64,000 nucleotides of DNA from Pseudoscleropodium purum. Taxonomy: Eukaryota > Streptophyta > Bryopsida > Hypnales > Brachytheciaceae. The notes under the pieces were generated by a model. It was not told the origin of the DNA, did no database searches, and saw only the letters and a program-made list of their open reading frames with translations. The stretch lies in the NCBI GenBank assembly GCA_963969395.1, contig OZ017803.1, forward strand, positions 8,122,001 to 8,186,000, given 5' to 3'. Of the stretch, positions 51,971-64,000 are shown in pieces. A program made the position numbers and the translations under genes. Every line of letters starts with the position of its first letter. Positions within the stretch are counted from its first letter, which is position 1.

Positions 51971-53180
51971 GTTATCATATCCAAGATCTCCATGATTGTA
52001 TTCAATCAACATGCACACACACACGCAAGGAGAACAGTGATAATTTAAGTGTACTAACGAATACTCTCCTTTGAATACTAAAACATACAAGATAAGTTAA
52101 AAAAAACTTATGAGTACACAAAGTGGGATTAATGATTGGTAATCATTTTATGATCAGATGCTGCTTGATGAAAGAGACTGGGGCTTCTTTTTTTTTCATT
52201 TTTTACAAAGTGGCAATAAAAAAAAGTTATAGTGGTGCTCTAAATTTTAACATTCATCCACATATTGGATAGAAAATATCACATATCTATAATAATCTTG
52301 TTCTCATCCATAGTCTAGTGATTTCATCTCATTTTTTTTTTAAATTGAAGCTTTTTGGTGAAAAACTTCATGGTTTGTCGTCATTTTTTATCCATATTTT
52401 TTTTCCTAGTGTAATAAGGCAATATAAAGTCTCCCCTAATAGATTTGAAAGAGACCAAATGACCTTAAGTACTATTGTCAAAAAATTACACTAACATTCA
52501 TAAAATTGGTAGTTTTTTGACGATTTTGACAATGATAAATTTAATTTGGGGGGATTTGTTGGATCAATTATGTGAATCATGAACTCTAGTGGCTTTGGAC
52601 AAAAAGATTTAACCTAAAAATACATTATACAATTGTAGAATATAAATTGAATACATTGTCCAATTCAACAAATATTTCAAATGCAAGGGCATTAAAGTGT
52701 AATAATGGTCCATATTGCAACATATACTCTCTCTACAATGGTTAATGATATCTTACGCTCTCAATTTCCAAAAAAAATTCAAATGTTGGGAGAACCAACA
52801 TCATTTACATGTTTGTGAAATTGTTGAGATTTTAAATTCTCTAAATTTTAATTTCCTTCAATTTTTGAGTACAACAATCTAAAATGATGTATGCCAACAT
52901 GTCAAGGTAGAAAAGTTTTTTAGAGTTCTAAGAAAAAATTGACAAAATATGAAGTAATTCCAAACCATGTTGAACAAAATCAAGTTTTAGAAATGGCTAA
53001 TTTGAAATTATTTTTTTTCAAATCACAACTAATCTTTTCTTCAAACTTCTAAGGTAATGTGTAGTATGTTGCATATTACAACTTTTGTATACCTCCTTTT
53101 GGACTTTGTTCATTGATGCTTATGGCATGGTTGTTTGAATGAAAACATTTCAAATTTGTACTCAGTCAATTTTGTTTGTC
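51971..53180. other. Gene-free AT-rich DNA
   Basis: Includes a short ACACACACAC run near 52012; nothing else supported. Confidence 0.35.
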
Positions 53181-53183
53181 ACT

Positions 53184-53704
53184 CTAACCCCTTTCTTAGG
53201 GCAATGAGAAAAAAATGAAAAATAAATTATTTTCAAAATTCAAGCATACAAATTTGTACTAGAATACTATGGAAATGTGTGGAAAAAAAACTCAAAAACT
53301 TGGACCACACAAATTGAAAGTTTATAATGTTTGAAGTTAGAAGAAAAAATATTTTTCTGACCTTGCCAAATAGGCCAGCCAACAAACTTTAACTTCTCCT
53401 AGAATGAAATTTGTAAGCTACACATGGGTTTTTTTTTACATTTGCATCTTTTATCACATAAATTATACACCTACCAAATTTCAAAGTTAGAAGAGATTTG
53501 CACATCTTGCCCAAAAAATTTAGAGCTTCATAACTTTTGATCAAGGCACTTGATTGGAAAAAATATATATTCCCACCATCGGAGTGGTACGTGTTCACAA
53601 CTTGTGTCAAAATTTTGTAAACATCTAAAAAAAATCGACTTCTTGCATAACTATTTGAGATCTCTAGTGCACATTGAACTTTCATTTGGTCCTTTATGGA
53701 TTAA
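53184..53704 (-). mobile_element. TTAA/CCCC family element, copy I (reverse of copy H type)
   Basis: Ends CTAACCCCTTTCTTAGG and TTGGTCCTTTATGGATTAA. The interior is the reverse complement of copy H over most of its length. The frame on the minus strand (53389-53685) is not conserved in H and is rejected as a gene. Confidence 0.65.
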
Positions 53705-54592
53705 TCTCTAAAGAGTTGTGATGTTTTTGGGTCCAATTTTTTTGAAAAATACTCCTGTCCAAAGTAAAACTAAAATCTCTATCTATAATTATTCATTAAT
53801 AAATTGAATTTTAGGATCTTTTGGTTAAGTTTTTAGAGTACACCTTCCTAAAATTTTACAATCAAGAACCTTAACAATTGCAAGAATTTCAAAAAGAAGT
53901 ATTTCAAGCCTTTCCAAATGGCTAAGTTTAATCTTTCAAACTTTTCATCCAAAAATGTGCACGGCCTATAACTTGAATTTCTCCATAATATATTGAAGAA
54001 ATTAGTTGAAAATACATTTTCTTAAAGTCAACAAAAGATATTTTATATTTGTGCTTGAAAAAAAATTCTAAGTAGATAGAGGTGAATTATGTTTAAAAAT
54101 ATTAAATTTTGAGATTTTGTAATAGAATTGAAAATTTCTAATATAAATAGTTGTAATGTTAAAGTAAGCAATCTACATCCAATGTTTTTTTATTTTTTTC
54201 AAAAGTATTGAATTTAAAATTAAAAAAAGACTTCAAAGTTTAGTTTTGAGTAGAGATTTTGTAATTGCCTAGAAACTAAAACCACTCATAATTTTTATCT
54301 TGGTAATCAAAATAGAGTGATTCAAAGATGTTTAAATATACATAGATATAGAAAGCCAAGTTCAAATTTTTATTTAAAGAAACAATTATTATTTTGAAGT
54401 TGTCCAAGCTACCTAGATTGAGAAAGATACATGTTAACATGCATTATTTGCACACCATATGAATAAGTTATGAGCATTTGAAGTAGTGATTTTTGGTGTA
54501 CCAAAAAAAAACACTAAGGGTTTCATAGATTACATAGGTTTCATAGGTTTTTTGATTGAATATATCCTATGTCATCAATACCTAAATTCTTC

Positions 54593-55501
54593 TTATCCCC
54601 TAAAGTATCAAATTGTGTTTGTTGGTAACATAGCAATTTTGTGCAGCTCACTATAAATGAAATTTTCATTTTCTGGGCTGGAATTTTCACACAACATTGT
54701 CCAAAGGAGTAGCTTTAAAGCTGGTCAATTTTCATAACTTTCGACAACATGGCTAAAAAGTTATTTCATCATATGTCATTTCATTGTTTGGCAACTAGCC
54801 CAAAATTTTCTTAAAAATCACAATTTTCTGAAAATAAAAATTTATAATTAATTTTATAGATTTATGTATATGTGGAAAGCTTTGAATCATTTCATTTTGA
54901 TTAATGAGGTGAAAATTATGAGGAGTTTTAGTTTGCGGGCAATTATGGAATTTCTACTCTAAAATAAACTTTGAAGTCCTTTATTTAACTCAATTTTCAA
55001 TATTCCAAAAATAAATAAAAACATTGGGTGTAGATTCTTTATTACAACATCACAACCATTGGGATTGTATTTTTTTCAATTCTATAATTATATTTGATCA
55101 ATTTAGTGTTTTAAATCGTTCTTTACTTTTTTCTACTTACTATTTTTTTCCTACATGTTGTACAATTCCAAATAATTTGAAATTTTTTCAAGCATGTATC
55201 CAATTTGCCTTGAAGAATGAATACAAAGAGTAACTACCATTTTGGACATTTTTTTCATACAAACGTGACTTTGTGAAGTGCAATTGGCTGATTGATTGTA
55301 GAACCAAGAAAAATGAATTTTGTCAATAGACAGTGAAAAATTCAGAAAAAATTTCTACAACTTTTCAAACGAGTGTACAGCAAGATCTTATAGTTACATG
55401 TGTTCAAAAATGTTTTTTATCTCAAATTTGGCACTTGTATAAGAAATGGCAGTTTTGGAGTGTTTTTGCTGAAAACATAGTCAAAACCCTTTATGGGTTA
55501 G
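54593..55501 (+). mobile_element. TTAA/CCCC family element, copy E
   Basis: Left end TTATCCCCTAAAGTATCAAA, right end ACCCTTTATGGGTTAG; 0.91 kb. It is collinear with copies A, B and D. Terminal TTAAs each carry one substitution. Confidence 0.7.
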
Positions 55502-56189
55502 ACAAATTAGAAATCCATTGCAAAACAACAAACAATACCTAGATTTTTGTGACTCTTTTTGGTCCAAATGGCAAGACATTAATATGATCATACAAAGTCT
55601 ATTTTGCAAGGTGAAATTTCCCCCTTCATTCCCTTAGCCAAGGATAAATGTAAGAATTTGCCCCCTATTTGGGGGGTTGGTTAACTTTACCAATCTTCTC
55701 CACTCCAAGCTAATTTGGGGCTTCCAATTTTGAATGTGAATTCAAAATTTCCAAATTTTTACTATGGGTGGCAAATAAAGAGCTGCACACAATGAGTGTT
55801 TTTACCAACCGCCCAAGGGTAAATTCACCTTGCAGGACACACTTTTTATATGATCACGTGAGTCCAAATGTAAGTGTTGCATTTTGGGCAGTGTTGATTA
55901 TAGATGTACTTACATCCCTTAGTATTGCAAAACTGGAGTTGCACCAGAGTCTAGACTGAGGAGTTGAGTGGACTCACTGGCTTGAATTATGAAAAATCCG
56001 AACATCATGACGATATGTCATCAACTTCAACCTGGCTCAGAAATCACGGCAGCACATAAAACTTTGGGTGAACAAACTCGTAACAGCTGATGCTAAATTG
56101 CTAATTGGTGGTAGTAAAATGGTTGCAACCAAAAAATTAAAAATTAAAAAAATTAAAATGGTCACAACCATTATCCCCTGAATTATCAA

Positions 56190-57102
56190 TTAACCCCTAA
56201 ATTCCCATTGTCCCCTCGGGGGACAAATTAGGTTTGGGGTAGGTTCTTATGACCTCAATTTTTGGTGAATTGTTTTGAAACTTTCCCATAAGATAGAAAA
56301 ACTAATTATCCAAGTAGGAATATAATTTTTATTTCAATTGGTGCCTAGGAACAAAAGTTATACCACAAAAAGCCAGGAATTGAACTCAATGAGCAACACA
56401 AAACAAATCGCAAGAAATCAAAATAAATTGTAATTTTTTTTCCAACTAAAATGTTTCATTTTTGTCTACATGTGAAGCTTTGATTTGTTCTATTTGGACT
56501 AGTAATGAGAAAGTTAAAGACAATCTTGTTTTTCAGGCAATTTTAGCATCTTCTTGAAAAAATAACTTTTAAGATTCAGTTCTGAATGCAATTTTTATGG
56601 GAGAATGTTGTGTTTACTCGCTAAAGCAATCTCACCATTGGGATTATTGTCTTTCAATCCCATCTTGGAGTTATTAATGATTTAGTTTTTTTTCCAATCT
56701 TGGACCTACTTCTACTTAGCATTTTTTTAGAGAATGAAAATCAATTGTGTTTTTTTTGAATTTTTTCCCCTAGACTTTCAACTCAATTCTTCAATATAAA
56801 TTTTTTTTAATTCAAATTCCGTAGTGCAAAAAAATTCCACAATTTGCAGTCAAATTCATCTGAAATTGCAGGTCAGTGTTCAAAAAAACTTTCTTTTTCA
56901 ACTTTAAATGCTAATATCTCTCAATCTATATGGTCAAACTTCATGAAATTTTTACCACATGAGCTAAGACAAGTGAAGTGCAAGATCCTCCTGTTAGATT
57001 CTAAAAATATGATTTTTTGCAATTTTCTTGGGTGAACACAACAAAAATGGCAGTTTTGTGTGGTTTTTGACAGAAAAACGGCCTTGGGAATTTAGGGGTT
57101 AA
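56190..57102 (+). mobile_element. TTAA/CCCC family element, copy L (perfect 18-bp inverted ends)
   Basis: Both ends read TTAACCCCTAAATTCCCA when oriented inward, a perfect 18-bp inverted repeat. The left part has the hairpin TGTCCCCTCGGGGGACA. The interior matches copies K and G (GGTGCCTAGGAACAAAAG; GCAATCTCACCATTGGGATT). No coding frame. The best-preserved ends in the window. Confidence 0.85.
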
Positions 57103-57112
57103 TTAACCACCC

Positions 57113-57345
57113 TGGAAATAAATATGTAAAATATTTGATTCACACACACTCATCTCAAGAAAAGAAATCCAATAAAATTTTATACGGATATAATATATGA
57201 AATACATATAGAATACACACCGGTATGATATACGGAATACTAATATGTGGAATATTATATCACAATATATAGAATATATAATATTGATATAGGTGTGATA
57301 TACAGAACATATATTAATATGAGATATGGGATACAACTGTTGATC
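57113..57345. repeat. Degenerate ATACGGAATAT-type tandem tract
   Basis: Irregular ATACGGATATA, ATATAGAATA and GATATACGGAATAC words. A related tract (AATACGGATATATGAATATA) lies at 11860-11960, and both adjoin a GTTGATCT word. Confidence 0.6.
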
Positions 57346-59100
57346 TAACATGTTCAGAAAAGTATACATAGGGGGGTAATGAAATTATCATAATTCTCAC
57401 TTATTAACTGCTAATGATCCAAGGGGTGTGTACTTTCAAAATATTTCAAAACTGCCAAAAACTTAAGCAATTTGTTTGCTAAATTTTCTTGAGATTGGAT
57501 AGAATGTGACTGGAATCTTGTGATTCACTTTGAGGGTGAGCACTTCAAAAAAATTCAGATTATTTGACTGCATGGTTTAGTAGATATTGAAATTCGAGGT
57601 TTTATTTGGGTCAATGGAAAAACATAGCAAGACACTTTGAAAGAGCATATCTTAGAGAGAATATTTTGAAATGATGAACTTTGTGTACTCAATGAAAGAC
57701 AAAAGACTGAGTTGCAAATGCTCATCTAAATTGTCACAACACTCTGGTCATTTTGTAATTTTTATTGCAATGCATGGTGATCACTAAAATGAGAGTAATG
57801 TTTGTAGGAAAAACAAAATGGGCACATTTGTCTTCTCCATGAGTTCTTTAGATTTTCCCTTTTTGAAGTGGGCAATAATCAAATTGGTTGGCTGATTTTT
57901 CAATCTATGTCCAAACTTACTCCCCCCCCCCCCAAAAGAAATGAGCTACAAACTGCAATATAACACTCAGATTAAAAAAAATTCCAAAAGGTGGAGCTCT
58001 ACTTGGAGTTTGATGGAACTACCTCCATTGGATTCATAATATAGTATTTGTATATAATCAAAATTTGAGAACAAAAAACTCAAAAAAGAGGAGTAACAAC
58101 CAAAAAATAGTCACTTGAGGCATTATTGGAATAAAGTGAGGGCTTGAGTGATGTGAATTCATTGAGTATCCCTTCAAAAGGACACCCTCTAACCACTAAT
58201 ACTAAAATTAAAACACCCAAAATTGCATCTTGCCTAAAATTGCCATTGTCGCTTTGTATACATCTCCAAAATCATTATGTATACATTGACAAACCGATTT
58301 TAGAACATCTACCCTCCAAAACTTTGACCTTTCTTAACTTTTTTATAAAGTATCTAAATGTTGCATTCTTTGGTGCATTGAAACCTCCTCACTTGCCTAC
58401 TAGAAAAACAATGAAAACTTGACTAGTCTAATAATAATACTAATTAGCCATAGTAGCCAAAAGTGGCAGATTTAGGGGTATCCACCTTAATCAACATTTT
58501 ACCCTTAAACAACATTGAGGCTAAAGAATGTCCAATATTATGAATGACTTGATTGTTCACTATGGAAACAAAAAATGCACCAATTTGTTGAATAATTAGA
58601 GTATAATGCCAAGTTCGAGTTTCATGGCAAATTTGTCACCATTTCATTGGATAGTCAAAAAAATTGTTCATTATGACGCATAATGGAGACATTCTTTCTA
58701 CACCCTTTGATTTACAAAAAAAAATATAGATACAAATGTTTGTGATAACCTATTAGACTTAACATTATGTTCCATAATGTTCTTGAGCCTCTCGGCTATC
58801 AAGCATTATCTATTTCATTTTAGAAGGCTACCTTGGTCGTGGGAGGCCACATCCCTTGAGGGTCAAGAGTATTTGCAATATTCCCTTATAGTTGGAACAG
58901 TAACAGCATTGTGCCGAGTGCCGAGTGATTTTGAATTAAATTTGCACTCCAATACAACCATTAGGGAGGCTTGCATTTCCATGGCCTTGATATGCGACCA
59001 CCTACAATCAACAAACATGCAAAATGTGAAGGATCTGCAAGTTGGCTCCCTATAAAAATAGTCATCCTTGTCATACCTTTTTCCACATTGTAATGTGTGC
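57346..59100. other. DNA without a supported gene
   Basis: Two 92-codon frames (58144-58422 and 58777-59055, plus) have no recognisable domain. 57310-57400 resembles 59935-60015 (GAGATATG, then ATGTT.AGAAAA.TATAC), indicating repeat DNA. Confidence 0.35.
57922..57933 (+). repeat. Poly-C tract (12 C)
   Basis: Homopolymer run in AT-rich DNA; its length may be uncertain from sequencing. Confidence 0.9.
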
Positions 59101-59439
59101 CAATCAATGCAAACCTTCCCTTGTTTGTATGAAAAGTTTTTTTTTTAATGTAAAATATTGTCCTTTCTTTCTATTTATAATATTCATTTGACGTTTGAAT
59201 TGCCGGTTTGCATTGGATTTTTTTGTTCTAAAAACAACCCAACACTGCACAGACCTCACGGAATGGCCCTCCATTTGCCAGTACAAGGATTGTTTGTATT
59301 ACTTGGTAACCCTTTCCAGTCCTGCAAGGAGCCAAAAAAGAAAAGAAAAAGCCCTTTCCCTTCAGCTAAAGTAGCTGGATTTTCTCCAGACTCCAAGAAA
59401 GAGGTAGAATATTTTGTCTTTTTCAGTGACTTTTAAACT

Positions 59440-59930
59440 AACCCCTAAAGATTCATGGGTCAAGAAACTCACAAAACTACCAAAATTTTCACTCTCTAAA
59501 GAAAAGGGGCTATTGATCAAATTTTATTCATTTTTTAGAATTTGTAACCGTAGGATTGTATTCTAGACTAGTGGTGGTGTCACATCAAAAACCTTGGGTT
59601 TGAAGACAAAGCTTGCAAAGTGAAGCAGAATGGGTTGTTTTTTTATGATTGTTTGAAATTTTGACAATGTGTAGCTTTGTTGGGCTTTTGAGGTCCATAG
59701 CTCTATATTCCTTTGCAAGGAAGATTTAGAGACATCAAATTTGAGTTGGGACTCAAGTTAGGAAGAAATATACAAATTTTTAAAGCACAATGATGTTGCC
59801 CTCTTCTTGCTTGAGTTGGGCCCCCTCCCAAGAAAAACGCATGATTTTTTTTCAATTATTGGATCTTCATAAAAATTAGACTCCCTTCAAAATGAAGAAG
59901 AAAAAACAAACTTTGGCCTTAAGATTACAA
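59440..59930 (+). repeat. Dispersed repeat (pair with 63240-63720)
   Basis: Shared in order: AAATTTxATTCATTTTTTAGAATTT, GTAGAATTGTATT-like, ACAAAGCTTGCAAA, TGTAGCTTTGTTGGGCTTTT, GCAAGGAAGATT and TCAATxATTxxATCTTCATAAA. Non-coding. It begins CTAACCCCTAAAG at 59447, so it may be a further, diverged member of the TTAA/CCCC family. Confidence 0.65.
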
Positions 59931-60184
59931 GTGTGAGATATGAAATATGGTTGTTAATTCCATAATCTAGTATGTTTAGAAAAAATATACGTATATGAGG
60001 GAATGAAAATATCATAATCCTCCCACTTATTTAAGTAAAGGAGGTAGTGAAGGGAATTTCACTCACTATCCCTTCAAAAAGACCCTCCCAACTATTGATG
60101 CTAGGTGGGTACATCCAAAATTGACATCACTACTTTGTATACATTTCCAAAATTAATATGTATGTACATGGAAGACAAGGATGT

Positions 60185-60405
60185 CAATGTGTGAGCATGA
60201 AAATGCAAGTGTGTGAGCCTTGAGTATATGTATAAGTAAATATCCTACAACCATTGAAAGTACTTATAATATAAACACCAATAATATAGATATCTATAAC
60301 ATAGTTACAATCTAATCATGGAAGTTTTTTTTATAGTAAAGACATTTATAACATAGGTGTATAGTCTTCTAGGCTCACATAATAGCAACCTTCATGTGAA
60401 AAAAA
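60185..60405 (+). repeat. Dispersed repeat (copy at 35870-36080)
   Basis: Both contain TGTGAGCATGAAA, GAGCCTT, ATATGTATAAG, ATATCCTACAACCATTGAA, TTATAACATxGxTGTATA, and CACATAATAGCAACCTTC. Non-coding. Confidence 0.65.
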
Positions 60406-60594
60406 CAATTAAAAAAACCCTACTAAAATAAACTTTGACCCTTCCTAACTTTTGCATACAATATTCAAATATTGTGCCCTTTGGTGCGTTAGAGTCTCCT
60501 TTCACTTGCCTATAAGAAAATATGGAAAGTTGACCGGTTTAGTAATAGTAACTAGGTACAATAGCAAAAGGTGGAAATTTGGGGGTACCTACCA

Positions 60595-61040
60595 TTAGGT
60601 AGACCAACCAATAGCTTGCCATTTGCTTGTTAGTGCCATCCTATTTTTGAACCCATTACTACCACAAAAACCATCTAAATCCATTTACTTTTATGACAAA
60701 ATCAATGCATTAATTTCAACTTAGGTAACATGTCAATTCTTGATTGGTGGATAGGGCAGTGCTAATAGATACACTCCAAGGTGATTATGGGTTGTAGATA
60801 GGACGTTTATGATTCCACTTTACATGTGGTTTTGTAATTTTAGGGAAGACCACTTCAAAAATTAACATAAATTACAATTTTAATCATAAAATTATAATTC
60901 CAACTAGGTTTGATTTGTGAAATAAGTGCATACTTCTAAAAAAATATGTGTCCCTCTTCAAGTTGACCCTAAGATATTCATATTGCTAATGAAGGTGGTA
61001 ATAGGCTAGTCTACTTTAATTGGTGGTGGTGCTAATTCAT
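60595..61040 (+). repeat. Dispersed repeat (pair with 43060-43500)
   Basis: Collinear with the 43-kb copy, with GGGTTGTAGATAGGACGTTT here against GGTTGTTTATAGGATGTTCA there. Non-coding. Confidence 0.6.
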
Positions 61041-61771
61041 AGGCAACTACTAATGCTTATACTGACTAAGGTAAGAGGCTTGAACTCCGTTTGGGCATTT
61101 ACAAATGCCCCTATAAATGGCATTGGAATGGATTGGAAGTGGTTCTTAAATTGACCTCCTAGTCATTGAAAAAATCAAGAAAAAATATTATTCATCATTG
61201 CTAAAGCCAATCAATCTTCTTGCTTTTCCTATTTCTCTTTGGAAGTTGCAGCTAACACTTTATGAAAGACCTAGGATCATAAATAGGGATCTACAACACT
61301 TCTTGTTTGAAAATTCATAACTAAATCAGAAATAATCCAAAAAATATGAAACAGCTTGGATTAGATGCCAATTCTTCTTGTCTTTCGAGGAATTTTACTG
61401 AAAAATATCTTGAGGAGTTTCACCTGCCCAAAATTCAGTCCCAGTGCTTAAGTGGTCGACTTATGAGCCTCCCACCTTAGCCCGTCATCGCCCAATGTAC
61501 ATTTTTGCTGCATTGGTCAGTTATCAATTAATATTGGATTGGATTAACCCTCTGCAGTCCTGCAGGACTGAGACCTCAAAAGTTTCCCTGTGTCTGGGCT
61601 TCTGTATTTTACTCTCTTGCAGTATTCCTTTATTTGTGTCAAAATTTTTTTTAAAAAAAATCCTCTACTCAGAACCATTTTCAATGACATTCCTGGAAGA
61701 AGAAAAAAGAAGTCACCCCTTATTTTTCCACCTTCACATGCATTTAGGTAGGAGGCTCTAAAAGCGACCCT

Positions 61772-62788
61772 TTAACCCCTAAAGTCCAAAGGCCATTTTT
61801 CTGTCAAAAAACACTCAAAACTGCCCCTACTACTACATTTATCAAAAAATTTAACAAAATATTTTTATTGCAAATCTAACCGTAGGATCTTGTACTCAAC
61901 TTATAGAAGAAGAAGTGGTAAAATTTTTGTGACATTTGACTACACGAATAGAAAGATATAAGCATTTGAAGTCATTTTTAATTTATTTTTTGACTCTACA
62001 TGACAATTTCAGCTATCTTTGACCATTGATTGTGGAGAAATTCTCCATATAGGTGCCTAAATTTAAAAATCTATCATATTTTGGATCATGTTAGAAATGT
62101 CTCCTAAAAATTTAAAGTCAAAAAATAACATGGAACACATCCAAAAAAATATTGCAATGCAAAAGTGTCCAAAAGTTCACAATGCCTCATGCAATTTTTT
62201 GAGCAAGTTTTCCACCACATAAATTTAAAACTCAAAAATCCACACAGTGGATTGAAAGATATAATATGCCTTTACAATCTCCAAAAAACAAATTTGTAAA
62301 AAAACAAAAAATACTATTACCTATGAAATTTAGAAGCACTGTGTGAATAATGGAATATGGCTTTGGGCATGGCATGGAAAAAGGGTCAAAGTGTGTTCCC
62401 AATATGTTCCTAGTCTGTTCTAATCATTGGGAGCTCTAAGTTACCTAGAACTTCCAATGGAGAACTATAACAATTTAAAACTATAAACCCTTCATCATGG
62501 AACATGTTGCCCTCCCTTTAGGCTCCCCTTGTGCTCCATGTTGCTGCCCTGCATAGTCAAGGTAGATTCCCTTGCCTGCAACTGCCCAATGAACTGAAAT
62601 TTTCACAAAAATGCTCATAACTTCTAAACCATAAGTAAGAATTCTATGAAATTTATATGCATGAAAATCTTGTGAGAAACTACACACTTACAAAAATTTT
62701 GAAAAAATCATGTTGAATATTAAGATTGAATGAGCTTCCCCAAAACCCAAGTGTCCCCCAAGAGGACACTTGGGACTTTAGGGATTAA
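61772..62788 (-). mobile_element. TTAA/CCCC family element, copy G (reverse orientation)
   Basis: Left end TTAACCCCTAAAGTCC, right end GGGACTTTAGGGATTAA. Near the right end AGTGTCCCCCAAGAGGACACT is the same hairpin position as in copy L. The interior is K/L-like on the minus strand. About 1.0 kb, no frame. Confidence 0.75.
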
Positions 62789-63239
62789 AGGCTGATCGAA
62801 CTTTTTTTATACGTTTGCATGAATACAAATAATTTTAGCTCATTTTTCAAAGAAAAAAAAATGAATGCCTAATGTAACACAAGTGGTTTCATATTTTTTG
62901 AAGCATTTCTAAATTAGTTATGAATTTTCAAAGATTTCTATAGTAGGTACCTATTTGTGTCCATCGGTCTCCCAAAATCTGTCCCCTTGCAACTTCTAAA
63001 GCGATATCTGAACCATGGAGGAAATGATTGGCTCTTCGAATAAAATCAATAAAATTTTCTTGATTCATTCAATAGCAACAGTGGTCCATTTAAAGATCAC
63101 CTTCCATCCATTTCACAATAAGCTATGGGGTGGTTGCAAGGAGAGGGTTGCAATTACAACCTCTTACCTTATAATTTAGCTAGGTTGGCTTTTTCTCAAG
63201 ATTCTAAGAAGAAGTAAGCTTAGAGTATATGATTTCTTT

Positions 63240-63720
63240 TGATGACTTTCACATATCTAAAGATCCATGTATCAAGAATTGGCAAAATATTCATGAAATT
63301 GCCAAAAACCAACACTTTTTATTTTAAAAAAAAACTATTATAAAGGGCTATTAATCAAATTTCATTCATTTTTTAGAATTTATAATTGTAGAATTGTATT
63401 GGTGATTGGTGATAGGGTTGTATATAGAAGTTGGGGGATTGTGGACAAATGTATGTGTGAGTACAAAGCTTGCAAAATGGAGCAAAATATACTTTTTCAC
63501 AATTGCCCCTAAAATATTGACAACATGTAGCTTTGTTGGGCTTTTGAGACCCGCAGCTCTAAATTATGTTGCAAGGAAGATTCAAGGACTTTAGATTTGA
63601 GTGGGGAATCAAGTAAGGAAGGAGTATGCAAATATTCAAAAAAAATGTTATTGCCATCTTCTTGTTTAAGTTTGGATCTAAAAAATAAAAATAAAAATAG
63701 ACATTTTTTTCAATAATTAA
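63240..63720 (+). repeat. Dispersed repeat (pair with 59440-59930)
   Basis: See the blocks listed for the partner copy; here GGGCTATTAATCAAATTTCA and TGTAGCTTTGTTGGGCTTTT are best preserved. Confidence 0.65.
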
Positions 63721-64000
63721 ATCTTCATAAAAATTAGATTTCCAAAATTTTTGTTTGCTTCCCTAATCTAACAAAAAAATGAGGAAGAAAAAACTAAAAT
63801 CTAATACTTCATTTTAGATGCCCAAATTTCTCCAAAGACCTTTAAGGTTTAACTCCAAGAAAAAATTAGTTGCAAAAATCTTACTACAAAAAGAGCCAAA
63901 CATTATTGAGGAACAATGAATTCTTCCAACTTGAAATGAGAAAATGCTACAATCTTGCAATCTCTAAAGTTAAAGTTTCTAAAAGAATTTCCATGCCTTT

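Noticed and set aside
53389..53685. 98-codon minus-strand frame
   Set aside because: It lies inside TTAA/CCCC copy I; the equivalent region of copy H is not open.
1..64000. CRISPR arrays, rRNA and tRNA genes
   Set aside because: No spaced direct-repeat array, rRNA core or tRNA cloverleaf with a GGTTCGAATCC-type arm was seen on either strand by eye.

Overview
The window looks like nuclear DNA of a land plant with a large, AT-rich, repeat-laden genome. The genes that can be read are plant-type: an RWP-RK transcription factor, two A20/AN1 zinc-finger stress-associated proteins and a SKP1-like sequence. They lie far apart and most of the rest is decayed mobile DNA. A gymnosperm-like genome fits this sparse layout, but I cannot name a species.

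Layout. 2.8-8.1 kb holds a seven-exon RWP-RK gene on the minus strand, reconstructed here with every intron phase closing (556 aa). 12.5-17.4 kb holds a TTAA-bounded element, a GC-rich segment, and a 204-bp GC-rich hAT-like insertion with a perfect 8-bp target duplication. 17.4-20.4 kb and 38.9-42.8 kb are two copies of one segmental duplication. Each carries an intronless A20/AN1 gene; the first copy lacks 32 residues between its two zinc fingers. 22.7-24.4 kb is a complete non-autonomous CACTA (EnSpm) element with a 3-bp target duplication, followed by a large near-perfect hairpin at 24.7-24.9 kb. 28.0-28.5 kb holds an unrecognised spliced open frame. 32.4-33.3 kb is a two-exon SKP1-like gene with a broken N-terminus. 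From 36 kb to the end, nested and dispersed repeats dominate.

The most notable signal is a family of repeats, at least a dozen full or partial copies, with terminal inverted repeats of the type TTAA-CCCCTAAAG. It is present in both orientations and in at least two internal subfamilies. One copy (39.06-39.97 kb) sits inside another repeat of the same group. Comparison with the uninterrupted host repeat implies that TTAA was duplicated on insertion. TTAA targets plus ends starting CCC are the hallmark of piggyBac-type transposons, a superfamily rarely recognised in land plants. No transposase frame is visible in the window, so these copies are probably non-autonomous.

The genes show no functional operon-like relation. 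The likely active loci are the RWP-RK factor and the longer A20/AN1 gene; the SKP1-like locus and the shortened A20/AN1 copy may be decaying.
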